A stretch of DNA of 64,000 nt from Microvirga flavescens (GCF_003290125.1 NZ_QMKH01000002.1:372001-436000); one strand, 5' to 3'; counted from the first letter of the stretch, positions 50,386 to 60,096 are shown. Made by a program: numbers and translations. The notes: generated by a model from the sequence alone, not told the origin.

Positions 50386-51510
50386 TCACTCGATGCCCAT
50401 ATAGGCTTTCATGGTCAAAAGCTCTTCCTGCAGAACCTTGCGGCGCTGGATTTCGTTTTTGAGCGCGGTGCGAACGAACTGGGTTTGCATCTGCAGCCGG
50501 TCTGCATCCAAGGGCGAGGGCTCCCCTGCATTCTCTTGCTCAGACAATGCGGAAAGCACCTGATATTCGCCCGTCTCAAGCTCAAACTCGACCAAGCCGG
50601 CCGTTTCAGCGGTGGCAAGGACTGAAGCCTTACGGGAAAGTTCCTGATAAAGGCGCGCCGTCTCCACACGCGTGCTTTCCAGTTCACCCTTGAGCTCAGT
50701 CACGCGCCAATCCTGAAGAGTCACAGGCTGCAATTCTGAAATCTTGAGCTTGTCCGCGATACCAGGAGAGGTAACGACGCAACAGCCACGACGCGCGCCA
50801 GTTTCGCGTTCAGCAGGCAGCGTGGGGAAGAATATTTTTCCGTCCCGCTTCGCGGCTCCTTTGAGGAGATTAAGCGTCAGAGCCTTGTCAGGGCCATAGT
50901 AATCGTAAGAGTAGCCGGGATCGAACGGGACCTCGTAGTCGTCAATCATGACAACTGCTTTTTCGAGATTGTCGAATATGATCTCGAGTTCTTCCGCAAG
51001 CGGAAGATCGTCGTACCAATGGGCGTCAAGGTAGATGAAAACGGGCTTGTCGCGCTCGAAGGTTCGAAGCTGCTCCCGCAGGAACGCACGGGAGTCGGAC
51101 AGGAAAACCGAAACATTCGGGAAGCGGCTGAGCTTCTTCCTTGACTGGAGATAATAGCGCTCCTGCACCTCACAGGTCAGAATAGGCCCGCTGAAGCGCT
51201 CGGCCATCCACTCCGTCGTCGTTCCTCTGAAGGTGCCGGTCTCCAAGATCGCCGTAGGCTTCGTCGCCTCGACAACCGCAAGGAAGAGCGCCCGCCGCCC
51301 CTCCTGACCGTTGAACCCACCTCCCCAGGACTTCTGCAGTTCAGGATCCGCAAGATCGATCGTCGCCGCAGTATCAAACGCGACATCGCTCAAATCGCTC
51401 AAACCCGCCGCCTTAAGTGCTTTTGCAAGCTCTTCGAACCGATCGGCTGCGTCCGCTTGATTCATGATCGGCGAAGGCCATTTCGCGGCATGATCCAATG
51501 AGTTAGTCAT
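50386..51510 (-). CDS. SAM-dependent methyltransferase with C-terminal coiled coil
   Basis: Encodes 374 residues. Class I methyltransferase at about 70-260 (ILETGTFRGTTTEWMAERF, then FIYLDAHWYDDLPLAEELEI and VVMIDDYEVPF), followed by a helical, coiled-coil tail (about 280-374; LKGELESTRVETARLYQELS). ATG 51510 was chosen; an alternative TTG at 51555 overlaps the ABC gene. Likely methylates a glycan in the adjacent polysaccharide locus. Confidence 0.8.
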   Translation of the reverse strand: MTNSLDHAAKWPSPIMNQADAADRFEELAKALKAAGLSDLSDVAFDTAATIDLADPELQKSWGGGFNGQEGRRALFLAVVEATKPTAILETGTFRGTTTEWMAERFSGPILTCEVQERYYLQSRKKLSRFPNVSVFLSDSRAFLREQLRTFERDKPVFIYLDAHWYDDLPLAEELEIIFDNLEKAVVMIDDYEVPFDPGYSYDYYGPDKALTLNLLKGAAKRDGKIFFPTLPAERETGARRGCCVVTSPGIADKLKISELQPVTLQDWRVTELKGELESTRVETARLYQELSRKASVLATAETAGLVEFELETGEYQVLSALSEQENAGEPSPLDADRLQMQTQFVRTALKNEIQRRKVLQEELLTMKAYMGIE

Positions 51511-51551
51511 CAAGTCGTCCTGATAGCGAGTTGTATTGAGGCCGAAGCCGA

Positions 51552-52871
51552 TCAATCTGTTTCAAATTCTACCTGATGGAGTGGCAACCCGACAACGCCC
51601 TTCCCAACGTGGCTGCTCTCTACCGTAAAGAAAAGAGCATCGTCGATCCACAGATGATGAACATTTTCGGTCTGGGTGCCCTCGGAAAGAGCCGCGACGA
51701 GTGAATACACACCTTGGGGAAGATAAGGCAACTCCAACTCGAAACAGGCTTCGAAGGTCGTTCCCGCGAGGACAGAATAAGGCGCATTACCATAGGCTAG
51801 GTGCGTGTTCTCACCAAAGACAACCTGCCCACGTTCGTCTCTAATCTGGAAGCCGACGAGAGCCTGCTCAATATTGATGGTCGTGCTGTAGCGCAGGCGA
51901 ATTTCGATAACTTGCCCACCATGCATTTCAGCGAGCCGTTGACCGTTCTCGTCGTAGAAGCCGATATCCAACAATTCAGCGTCACCGGTGCCGAACCAGG
52001 GCGCGTCTGGATCCAGGGGACCGATGGCTAGCCGGCTGTCGGCCCCGACCTGCTCCAGACGGTCTTTTCGAATATCTGAGGTCGCGGGCACGCTTTTAAG
52101 GGTGGCAGTCTGAAACTCTTTTCTCTGATCGCCTTCGCGGGAGATTGCGGCGAGATAGTTGTGACAGACTTCCCGTGCCGGTCCCCGCTCCCTGATCACA
52201 CCGCGATCAAGCCAGATGGCCTCGTCGCACAACGCCGTGATCGCCGCCGTGTCGTGCGAGACAAACAGCAGCGTCCCGTTCTCCTTGAACTTTCGCACAA
52301 AGCGCATGCATTTCTGATTGAACGCCGCGTCCCCCACCGACAGGATCTCGTCGACGATCAAAAGCTCCGCATCCACATGCGCCGCAACAGCGAACGCAAG
52401 GCGCGCATACATGCCGCTCGAATAGAGCTTCACAGGCTGGTCGATGAATTCGCCAATCGCCGCGAACTCCAATATCGCCGGCAACCGCTCCTCGATCTCC
52501 GAACTGCCAAGACCCAGAACGCTCGCCGCCAAGCGCACGTTCTCACGACCCGTGAATTCCGGATTGAACCCCGCTCCAAGCTCGATCAGCGCCGCTGCCC
52601 GGCCTTTGATCTCGACCGTTCCGCGCGTCGGCTCCAGCATGCCGCAAACCAGTTGCAGCAACGTGGACTTGCCGGCCCCATTGCGGCCCAGAATCCCGAC
52701 CGTCGAACCTTTCGGAACCTCAAGATCAATGTCCTGAATCGCCCAGTGCTCGCGCCCGTACCGAACGCCAAACCGGCCAAGAAGCATCTGCTTGAAGCGG
52801 TCCTCCGGACGGTCGTACATCCGGTACGCCTTCCCAACACCGCTCAGACGGATCGCGACTTCAGAGGACAT
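51552..52871 (-). CDS. wzt: Polysaccharide ABC exporter ATPase (Wzt-like), copy 1
   Basis: Encodes 439 residues. ATPase part (1-250): Walker A GRNGAGKS at 62-69, signature YSSGMYARLAFA at 150-161, Walker B LLIVDE at 170-175. The C-terminal part (about 265-439) is a beta-rich Wzt-C-type domain that in homologues binds the finished, often methyl-capped O-chain. The first 255 residues are nearly identical to the second copy but the C-terminal domain differs. Start MSSEVAIRLSG. Confidence 0.93.
   Translation of the reverse strand: MSSEVAIRLSGVGKAYRMYDRPEDRFKQMLLGRFGVRYGREHWAIQDIDLEVPKGSTVGILGRNGAGKSTLLQLVCGMLEPTRGTVEIKGRAAALIELGAGFNPEFTGRENVRLAASVLGLGSSEIEERLPAILEFAAIGEFIDQPVKLYSSGMYARLAFAVAAHVDAELLIVDEILSVGDAAFNQKCMRFVRKFKENGTLLFVSHDTAAITALCDEAIWLDRGVIRERGPAREVCHNYLAAISREGDQRKEFQTATLKSVPATSDIRKDRLEQVGADSRLAIGPLDPDAPWFGTGDAELLDIGFYDENGQRLAEMHGGQVIEIRLRYSTTINIEQALVGFQIRDERGQVVFGENTHLAYGNAPYSVLAGTTFEACFELELPYLPQGVYSLVAALSEGTQTENVHHLWIDDALFFTVESSHVGKGVVGLPLHQVEFETD
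52108..52871 (-). repeat. 764-bp direct repeat, unit 1
   Basis: Matches 54101-54864 with only scattered substitutions (offset 1993). It covers the entire ATPase-encoding part of copy 1; similarity stops sharply after the codons for KEFQT. In protein it differs at only six positions, all Ile/Val exchanges within the first 60 residues. Confidence 0.92.
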
Positions 52872-52873
52872 CG

Positions 52874-53542
52874 CTATCCACCCGCAGAACGGCGGTGTGC
52901 CGTGTCTCTTGCGAACAGCGCATTGCCCCAACGATGCTGCGTCATTTCAAGATGCTTGAGACGAAATCCCTTGCCGCGCATGTAGGCGTAAATCTGATCG
53001 AGGCTGCAATCGCCTTCGTACAATCCACCTTCATTCACTTCGGTTGAAATCCAATCCACCTTTGAGACGATGTCGTCCGCACCGGCCAGAACTTTCATCT
53101 CCGCTCCTTGCACATCGAGAACAAGGACATTGAGCTTCTGAAAGGGGAGATCAGGATTCTTTTTCTGGACATCGGCCAGCAACGTATCGAGACGGCAAGT
53201 CGTCAAGGAAACTTGATCAACCCAATGCACCTCAGGATGTTCACTGGAATGCCAGCCGAAATCCAACATGCTTGATGATGCGCCTTCGTTCGAAGACACT
53301 TTGAAAGACACGCTCTCGCCATCCTTGTCGGAGCACAGCGCGTTGATTGCCACATGACCTTCCGCACCACCGATGTGCGCCACAAGCCTTTCATAAATTG
53401 AAGGCAAGGCCTCGATGTATAGAACCGGGTTCAGCAATGCCCGCTGATAATCCTCAAATTCCTGTCCGCTGTGAGCACCGATATGAATGAGACCTTGAGG
53501 CGCGCCGCCAAGATCCTTGATCCATTGAATGGGACTTGTCAT
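52874..53542 (-). CDS. FkbM family methyltransferase
   Basis: Encodes 222 residues: FkbM pattern GLIHIGAHSGQEFEDYQRAL, then LDVQGAEMKVLAGADDIV and DWISTEVNEGGLYEGDCSLD. These O-methylate sugars or small molecules. Its start overlaps the copy 2 ATPase stop (ATGA) and its stop is 2 bases from copy 1's start, so it is embedded between the two ATPases. A terminal methyl cap recognised by a Wzt C-terminal domain is a known logic of O8/O9-type export; applying it here is inference. Confidence 0.9.
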   Translation of the reverse strand: MTSPIQWIKDLGGAPQGLIHIGAHSGQEFEDYQRALLNPVLYIEALPSIYERLVAHIGGAEGHVAINALCSDKDGESVSFKVSSNEGASSSMLDFGWHSSEHPEVHWVDQVSLTTCRLDTLLADVQKKNPDLPFQKLNVLVLDVQGAEMKVLAGADDIVSKVDWISTEVNEGGLYEGDCSLDQIYAYMRGKGFRLKHLEMTQHRWGNALFARDTAHRRSAGG

Positions 53543-54864
53543 GCTGCAACCTCTGAATGAACAGATCTGAATTGAACGGATCGGAGCTTAGTCCCGACGA
53601 GTCCAAAAGAGAGCGTCCGATCGATCCGGATGAAACAGGCATCCAACCGCTTGTCCTCGATGGAAATCGTTTGCTCGTTCAAACGAAATGCATAGACGGA
53701 AACAGCATAGTCGCCAGGCTGTAGATGCGGCATTTCAAACCTGAACCGAACACGGAACCGGCGGCCGGGAATTGGCGCTTTCGGAACGTTCTCGATCAGC
53801 GTCGTATCATCGGAAAAGAGCAATTGGCCAAGCCGGTCCCGCACTTCGAACGCAAAGTGGACATCGTCCGCTGGAGCAAGGACATCGCATCCAATTTGCA
53901 AAGCAACGAGATCGCCGCCTTCACAAACGGTCTTTTGCGAACCGGCTTCATCAAGCAACATCACGTCATCAATTCGAACGGATGGATTGGTCACGCAATC
54001 GCCGAGACGATTGATTTCAGGAAGCGACGCCATTGGAATAGTTTTCCGGATCGTTTTTTCCGGAATCGGCAACAATGCAATTTCCTTGCGCTGTCCACCC
54101 GTCTGAAACTCTTTTCTCTGATCGCCTTCACGGGAGATTGCGGCGAGATAGTTGTGACAGACCTCCCGCGCCGGTCCCCGCTCCCTGATCACACCGCGAT
54201 CAAGCCAGATGGCCTCGTCGCACAACGCCGTGATCGCCGCCGTATCGTGCGAGACGAACAGCAGCGTCCCGTTCTCCTTGAACTTTCGCACAAAGCGCAT
54301 GCATTTCTGATTGAACGCCGCGTCCCCCACCGACAGGATCTCGTCGACGATCAAAAGCTCCGCATCCACATGCGCCGCAACAGCGAACGCAAGGCGCGCA
54401 TACATGCCGCTCGAATAGAGCTTCACCGGCTGGTCGATGAATTCGCCAATTGCCGCGAACTCCAGTATCGCCGGCAACCGCTCCTCGATCTCCGAGCTGC
54501 CAAGACCCAGAACGCTCGCCGCCAGGCGCACGTTCTCACGACCCGTGAATTCCGGATTGAACCCTGCACCAAGCTCGATCAGCGCCGCTGCCCGGCCTTT
54601 GATCTCGACCGTTCCGCGCGTTGGCTCCAGCATGCCGCAAACCAGTTGCAGCAACGTGGACTTGCCGGCCCCGTTGCGGCCCAGAACCCCGATCGTCGAG
54701 CCTTTCGGAATCTCAAGGTCAACGTCCTGAACCGCCCAGTGCTCGCGCCCGTACCGAACGCCAAACCGCCCAAGCAGCATCTGCTTGAAACGATCCTCGG
54801 GGCGGTCGTACATCCGGTACGCCTTCCCCACACCGCTCAGACGTATCGCTATCTCAGAGGACAT
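53539..54864 (-). CDS. wzt: Polysaccharide ABC exporter ATPase (Wzt-like), copy 2
   Basis: Encodes 441 residues. The ATPase half (1-255) is almost the same as in copy 1 with the same Walker and signature motifs. The C-terminal domain (about 260-441; DDVMLLDEAGSQKTV, VHFAFEVRDRLGQLLFSDDT, FEMPHLQPGDYAVSVYAF) has the same fold pattern but clearly different sequence, implying a different glycan end. It overlaps the permease by 11 bases and the FkbM gene by 4. Confidence 0.93.
   Translation of the reverse strand: MSSEIAIRLSGVGKAYRMYDRPEDRFKQMLLGRFGVRYGREHWAVQDVDLEIPKGSTIGVLGRNGAGKSTLLQLVCGMLEPTRGTVEIKGRAAALIELGAGFNPEFTGRENVRLAASVLGLGSSEIEERLPAILEFAAIGEFIDQPVKLYSSGMYARLAFAVAAHVDAELLIVDEILSVGDAAFNQKCMRFVRKFKENGTLLFVSHDTAAITALCDEAIWLDRGVIRERGPAREVCHNYLAAISREGDQRKEFQTGGQRKEIALLPIPEKTIRKTIPMASLPEINRLGDCVTNPSVRIDDVMLLDEAGSQKTVCEGGDLVALQIGCDVLAPADDVHFAFEVRDRLGQLLFSDDTTLIENVPKAPIPGRRFRVRFRFEMPHLQPGDYAVSVYAFRLNEQTISIEDKRLDACFIRIDRTLSFGLVGTKLRSVQFRSVHSEVAA
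54101..54864 (-). repeat. 764-bp direct repeat, unit 2
   Basis: Partner of 52108-52871. The sharp end of similarity at the domain border suggests duplication followed by domain replacement or continuing gene conversion of the ATPase part. Confidence 0.92.
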
Positions 54865-55705
54865 CGGCAAATCCGTGCCGCGTGCGGATAAAGAAAGCAT
54901 AGCCAAGCCAGGCAATGACAACGCCGATTACAAGATTGAGGCCCCACATCGAGAGACTGGGAACGATTCCATCGAAGAAGAGATCGCGAAAATTCTGGAT
55001 CGGTGCCGTTACGGGGTTGAGGTAAATGAGCGGCCGATATTTCTCGGGGATCAGCGTGATCGAATAGAACACGGGACCCAGCAGCATCAGGAGATTGGTG
55101 ATGAACGGGACGACGACGCGAAGATCCCGCAGATACACGCCGGCCGCAGCAAACAACCATCCAAGACCAAGGACGATCAGCACGAGTGGAAGAAGCGCGA
55201 GAGGCGCCAGAAGCGACGTGATCGGTGGCACCCCGACGAATACGAAGTAAAACAACAAAAAAATAAGGAATGACAATCCGAGATTGAACAAGGCAACCAC
55301 GATCTGAATCCAGACCGTCGTCTCCAACGGGAAAGGAACCTTTTTGACGAAGGTCGCGTATTCCAAAATGATCCCTGGCGCGCGCCCGATCACCTCGGCA
55401 AAAAAGGTGAAGATGATCAGGCCGCTGAAGATCACCAACGGATAGTTCAACTCCCGCCCAGCCTGCCCCTGCCACCGCAGCCCCAGAACGGTCGAAAACA
55501 CGAACGCATAGCTGGACATCATGATCAGGGGGATGAGAACGGTCCAGGCACCGCCGAAAATCGACCCTCGGAACCGGGAGTAAATGTCACGCGACGCGAG
55601 ATTCCCGATCAGAGTCCGATTGTCCCAAAAGGACCGAATGAGAGCCCCGAAACCAATAGGTCCACGCTCACCCGACCTGAATCCAGTGCGACTGACTAAT
55701 GCCAT
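54854..55705 (-). CDS. wzm: Polysaccharide ABC exporter permease (Wzm-like)
   Basis: Encodes 283 residues with six membrane helices (ABC-2 type). Cytosolic start with NLASRDIYSRFRGSIFGGAW, typical of Wzm/RfbA/KpsM. It exports an undecaprenyl-linked glycan with a Wzt-type ATPase. Only one permease is next to the two ATPases, so both may pair with it. Confidence 0.92.
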   Translation of the reverse strand: MALVSRTGFRSGERGPIGFGALIRSFWDNRTLIGNLASRDIYSRFRGSIFGGAWTVLIPLIMMSSYAFVFSTVLGLRWQGQAGRELNYPLVIFSGLIIFTFFAEVIGRAPGIILEYATFVKKVPFPLETTVWIQIVVALFNLGLSFLIFLLFYFVFVGVPPITSLLAPLALLPLVLIVLGLGWLFAAAGVYLRDLRVVVPFITNLLMLLGPVFYSITLIPEKYRPLIYLNPVTAPIQNFRDLFFDGIVPSLSMWGLNLVIGVVIAWLGYAFFIRTRHGFADVL

Positions 55706-56055
55706 TGGAGTGCTGTGTCTCTCTCAACGAATAAAGGCGCTTTTGGCCAAAAGCTTAGGCCCCAATAGCGGGTCTCAAAATCAACAGGCACCGAACTTAG
55801 AGCGAGCCCCTTTTCAGGGCTAACCATATCAAAACCATGTGCTTTTCTTCGCGCGTGCGGTGCTTTATAGGTCCATGTCGAATTAGAAGCAAGCGACTGT
55901 CCTGACAGCCCGCGACTGGCGATTGTGAGGGGGAGCCGCGGGCAACAAAGGGACAATTTTCCTTATACCTTCTCTATTTCGCCGACATCCCCTCCTTGCA
56001 CGCGCCGCCTGTGCGGACAGATCAAGCGGCCCCTCCCCTCGAACCAGGCAATCGA
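55706..56055. other. 350-bp divergent promoter region
   Basis: Between the permease (minus) and the methyltransferase-like gene (plus). It is less G+C-rich around 55780-55880 and contains no credible gene. It probably holds promoters for both operons; I see no clear repressor site. Confidence 0.5.
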
Positions 56056-57048
56056 ATGACCAACGACACGATCAAGAACTTTGTCCAGCTCGCCAAGGAT
56101 CCTGCCAATGAAGAGCAGGTCGCTGCGGCCCTGCAGGAGATCCTCCCGGATTACGTTCGCTGGGTATGGGGACGCGATTCAGTTTACCGTCGTTGGTTCA
56201 ATCGATGGCAGGCGGCGGGCGTCACCCTCATGCCCAACCATTATTACAGCCCCGTCCCGGACATGACCCAGCTGTCCGACGCCGCGATAACCCGGCGTTC
56301 AAGCATGGTCGGCATCGACATGAACGATTCAGGGCAACTCGAGCTGCTCGGCAAGCTCGAGCAATACAAGCAAGAATACATTCAGTTCAACAACAACGCC
56401 CCCAACAATGAAGGGCGCTTCTTCTTCAAGAATGGCGTCTTTGAAAAAGTCGACGCTGAAGTTCTTTATTGTATGATTCGGCTATTGAAGCCGAAACGGG
56501 TCGTCGAAATCGGATCTGGCTTCAGCACGTTGCTTTCCGCAGCAGCGACAGCCGCCAATAATGCGGAGGGAATTTCCACGGAACTTATCGCGATCGAGCC
56601 CTATCCCAATGACATTCTTTTGAATTCATTACCGACCCGGACAACGCTTATTCGCGAACCGGTTGAAAAAGTACCGCTTTCTCTTTTCACCGAACTCGGT
56701 GAAAACGATATCGTCTTCATTGACAGCACGCACGTTATTCGGTGCGGGAACGACGTCGACTATGAATACTTTGAGATCCTTCCTCGCCTCAAGCCGGGCG
56801 TCGTAATCCACGTTCACGACATCTTCCTGCCCCTGCCCTATCCCAGCAACTGGCTCAAGGATGAGCACATTTTCTGGAACGAACAGTATCTCCTGGCCGC
56901 TTTCCTGGCTTTCAATGACAAGTTCAAGGTTCTTTGGGGCGGGTGCCACATGCACCTCAACCACCCTGAGCGCCTGAAGAGCGCTTTCCCTGGCTACTCA
57001 CCGACCGAGCACCTGCCGGGAAGTTTCTGGATGAAGCGCGTCGGGTAA
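56056..57048 (+). CDS. Class I methyltransferase-like protein, paralogue of 30543-31370
   Basis: Encodes 330 residues. Motif I EIGSGFSTLLSAA, then LIAIEPYPND, DIVFIDSTHVIRCGNDVDY and VIHVHDIFLPLPYPSNW. Start MTNDTIKNFVQLA was chosen over an ATG 60 bases upstream. It is the only plus-strand gene of the polysaccharide locus. Substrate probably a sugar in the exported glycan. Confidence 0.8.
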   Translation: MTNDTIKNFVQLAKDPANEEQVAAALQEILPDYVRWVWGRDSVYRRWFNRWQAAGVTLMPNHYYSPVPDMTQLSDAAITRRSSMVGIDMNDSGQLELLGKLEQYKQEYIQFNNNAPNNEGRFFFKNGVFEKVDAEVLYCMIRLLKPKRVVEIGSGFSTLLSAAATAANNAEGISTELIAIEPYPNDILLNSLPTRTTLIREPVEKVPLSLFTELGENDIVFIDSTHVIRCGNDVDYEYFEILPRLKPGVVIHVHDIFLPLPYPSNWLKDEHIFWNEQYLLAAFLAFNDKFKVLWGGCHMHLNHPERLKSAFPGYSPTEHLPGSFWMKRVG

Positions 57049-57075
57049 CCCGAGTTATGGCATCGCGATCGACTA

Positions 57076-59268
57076 TCAGATCGCGATGCCGACTTTCTTC
57101 TTTATGGCGGAAACCCAGTTCAATCCGCGATGGTGCCAAGCATCAAGCCTGTCAGCGCCGACAACCGGCGACAATGCGATGTGCGTGATTGTCAGCAAAA
57201 AGCTGGCGGACATCATATAAGGCGGCCATACGCGGACTGCCCTTCGCACCAGAAGGGTTGATCTGCGCCGCAGTTGATGGGCCAGCAATAAATGTTGGCT
57301 CATGGTGAGAAGACGATCGCCATAATGGCGCCTGGCCTTCAGAGACTCCCGCAAACGGCGCGGCCACGGAAGAAATTTCTTGAACCGCTGAAATGTTTCG
57401 AATTCCTCCCGATACATTTCGTCCGTTCGGGTAACCGTCTTCGTACCCTGAACGAGGCGAAAGCCGGCAAGCGTCTGATCCAGAACGCGGAATGGAGTGA
57501 TCCTGGCAACGCGCAGCCAGTATTCATAGTCCATAACCATCTGAAGTTCAGCATTAAAAAGGCCGATTTCGGACATCAGCGATCGGCGCCAGAACGTCGC
57601 CTGCTGAGGAATGCAAAACAGCCGCTCCCAGCCCCAGTAGCAAATCAGATCCTGAAAATTGTTATATTTTGCCCGGATAAGCCCGATGGTCTTCGAGTTT
57701 TCGTCAATGTAGTCGCAATTGCCGACGACGATCCTTGTCTCCGGCTCATTTTTGAAGACCTCTGCAATCGCAGCCAGCGCCCCTGGGCGATAGACATCAT
57801 CTGAATTCAGATAAGCGACAATCTCGCCGGAGGACATCAGAACGCCCTTGTTGATGGCGTGCGTCTGCCCCTTGTCCCGCTCCGAGATCCATTTGATCTG
57901 CGGGAACCGCCGAAGGACATCCAGGGTCTCGTCCGTCGATCCCCCATCGGCGACTATGACTTCAAGATTAGGATATTTTTGATCGAGGATGGAGCGTATC
58001 GTTTCCTCGATATAGGGCCCCTGATTGTACGATGGAACAACCACCGAAATACGAGGGATGCCCGAGGTTCGTGCATTGTCACCCGGAAGCAAAGCTTCAA
58101 AATACGAGACATTGTCAGCAAGCAACCGATTGGCGCTGAAGTTGTCGCGAGCGCGATTTCGCATCTCTGACGAGATGCGTTCTAGCCGCGTCTCGTCCGC
58201 CATCAGCCGTCGTAACGCCCGAGCAAGATCATCGGCATTTCCATTTTCGAAGCACAACGACGGATCACCGACGAGATCTGTCAGCGCCGTTCTACTGGAA
58301 ACGACTGGCACGCATCCCATTCGCATCGCCTCAATGGCGACCATACCAAACGACTCAAAGGCCGAAGGCACGACCAAGAGTCGAGCTTTCGCATAAAGGC
58401 TTTGCACCTCTGCGTGCGGCAGCTTACCTCGATAGACGACACGATGCGCAAGATGTTCAGGCAGCAGGCGACGGCAGTGCTCCCACGTCGTTTCTCCCGA
58501 GGGAGAATCCTGATCCTCTCCAACCACCTCAAAGCGCCAGTCCGGAAATTCATCGGCAATCTGCACAAACGCAGCGACAGCCAGATCTGGGCGCTTGTGG
58601 CCCAAAACCAACCGCCCTACGAAAAGGATTATCTTTTCACGATTGGCGCCCACGGACTTCTCGCCCGAGTCATCTTCCCCAAAATTCAGAATCGTCCGGT
58701 CGGCTGCCGGCGCATCGAAGTCTTCTTGCACGACATCGTCGATAAACGAAGATGACGCAATCCGAACATCGGCAGAGTGGATAGATTGCTTCTCAAGCGC
58801 CCTAACAAATTCAGACGGCGGCCAGGTCACAAGTCCACGCTTGACGAGCGTGTGATAGGCCGTGTGGTAACGCGTTATGGTCTTTGCGCCCGGTAGCCTT
58901 GCCACATTGATCAATGCGTTAATGCCGAGATGCTCATGCCCCTCGATGATATCGAAGGGTGCAATCGCATGTCGCTGACGGACAGCCTGGAGCATTGCCG
59001 AAGCCAGCCCGAATGCGAAAGCGCCGAGATCCTTATTACCGCCAAGAGCGTCATTGGAACCTGGGCCCACCACATCGTGAGGCGCCAGAATGCGATGAAC
59101 AGTAACGCCATCCTGCTTCGTTAAAGTCGACCCATTCAGGCTTTGGCAGAAGACCTCCACATCATGCCCCGCCTTCGCAAGATGCCGCGCGAACACGTGG
59201 TAGAAAGAGCCAATCCCACCCCAGTCGGTTTCAGGCGGGTACTCCCGTGTGACGAACGCGACACGCAT
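57076..59268 (-). CDS. GT4-GT2 fusion glycosyltransferase
   Basis: Encodes 730 residues. Residues 1-395 are a GT-B GT4 enzyme (MRVAFVTREYPPETDWGGIG; acceptor/donor motif ESFGMVAIE at 305-313). Residues 406-640 are a GT-A GT2 enzyme (RISVVVPSYNQGPYIEETIR; DGGSTDETLDV; NSDD at 488-491). The C-terminal 90 residues are helical with a possible membrane segment near 700. One protein probably adds two successive sugars. Start chosen at MRVAFVTREY; an ATG 18 bases upstream exists. Confidence 0.9.
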   Translation of the reverse strand: MRVAFVTREYPPETDWGGIGSFYHVFARHLAKAGHDVEVFCQSLNGSTLTKQDGVTVHRILAPHDVVGPGSNDALGGNKDLGAFAFGLASAMLQAVRQRHAIAPFDIIEGHEHLGINALINVARLPGAKTITRYHTAYHTLVKRGLVTWPPSEFVRALEKQSIHSADVRIASSSFIDDVVQEDFDAPAADRTILNFGEDDSGEKSVGANREKIILFVGRLVLGHKRPDLAVAAFVQIADEFPDWRFEVVGEDQDSPSGETTWEHCRRLLPEHLAHRVVYRGKLPHAEVQSLYAKARLLVVPSAFESFGMVAIEAMRMGCVPVVSSRTALTDLVGDPSLCFENGNADDLARALRRLMADETRLERISSEMRNRARDNFSANRLLADNVSYFEALLPGDNARTSGIPRISVVVPSYNQGPYIEETIRSILDQKYPNLEVIVADGGSTDETLDVLRRFPQIKWISERDKGQTHAINKGVLMSSGEIVAYLNSDDVYRPGALAAIAEVFKNEPETRIVVGNCDYIDENSKTIGLIRAKYNNFQDLICYWGWERLFCIPQQATFWRRSLMSEIGLFNAELQMVMDYEYWLRVARITPFRVLDQTLAGFRLVQGTKTVTRTDEMYREEFETFQRFKKFLPWPRRLRESLKARRHYGDRLLTMSQHLLLAHQLRRRSTLLVRRAVRVWPPYMMSASFLLTITHIALSPVVGADRLDAWHHRGLNWVSAIKKKVGIAI

Positions 59269-59286
59269 GAAGCGCGATCCCTCCAA

Positions 59287-60096
59287 CTACGCGCCAACCA
59301 ACCCGCCGGCCTTGCGACGCGTGTCGATGACATACAGAACATTGTTCCCGTCGTTATAGGGCACGACACGCAGGTCGTCCTCCGGGACCCCCAGGCGACG
59401 AATGTAGCTGCGCATAAAACCCTGGTTCGCCACGAACCCGTGGTGGGCACAATCCGGAGAGACGCTCAGGTTGAGCAAGTTGTGACGATCGTCTCCACCA
59501 TTGAAGTGCGGAACGTCGATAATGACCCATCGCCGCGAAATGCGGATCATTTTGTAAATGGCGAACAAAGGAAAGAACAAGTGATCGAGCACCGTGCTCA
59601 TGAACACGAGATCGTATCGGTCGTTCGGCAATTTAATTTGCTCATGCTCATTTGAGAGCAGGCCTGTCTCCTGACTATCATCGGGATGAAACAGCATGAA
59701 GTCGCTCTGCCTGAACTCGACGTTCTTTAGACCGAGCGTATTCGCTGCCCAGCGAGCATTGTCCAACCAGTGAGGCGCGACATCCAAACCAAGAACGGAT
59801 CGTGCTCCCTTTCTCGCAAACTCAAGCGAGAAAAAGCCGCAATTCGAACCGATCTCAAGACAATCCAATCCTGCCGGATCGGGCATCAGAGGTTGGATCT
59901 CATTCCATTTGGGCTGTGGCCTGCGGATTGCTGCTTCCTCAAGCGATATACCGCCGATCACATTATCCCACGCGGCATCGAGCATCGCGTTGTCTGGATC
60001 GTCCGTCGTGCTCACACCATGCTCGGGAAACTCGATGCGTTGATACCAGGGGCGTCGCGCCGCAATCTGCTTTTCAAGCTCGTCCTTTGTCAGCAT
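59287..60096 (-). CDS. SAM-dependent methyltransferase (CmoB/DUF1698-like)
   Basis: Encodes 269 residues. The N-terminal helix RRPWYQRIEFPEHGVST and motif I CLEIGSNCGFFSLEFARKGA, followed by VLGLDVAPHWLDNARWAA and VFMSTVLDHLFFPLFAI, resemble DUF1698-type methyltransferases. In this locus it more likely acts on a sugar than on tRNA. It lies 18 bases upstream of the GT4-GT2 gene. Confidence 0.8.
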   Translation of the reverse strand: MLTKDELEKQIAARRPWYQRIEFPEHGVSTTDDPDNAMLDAAWDNVIGGISLEEAAIRRPQPKWNEIQPLMPDPAGLDCLEIGSNCGFFSLEFARKGARSVLGLDVAPHWLDNARWAANTLGLKNVEFRQSDFMLFHPDDSQETGLLSNEHEQIKLPNDRYDLVFMSTVLDHLFFPLFAIYKMIRISRRWVIIDVPHFNGGDDRHNLLNLSVSPDCAHHGFVANQGFMRSYIRRLGVPEDDLRVVPYNDGNNVLYVIDTRRKAGGLVGA

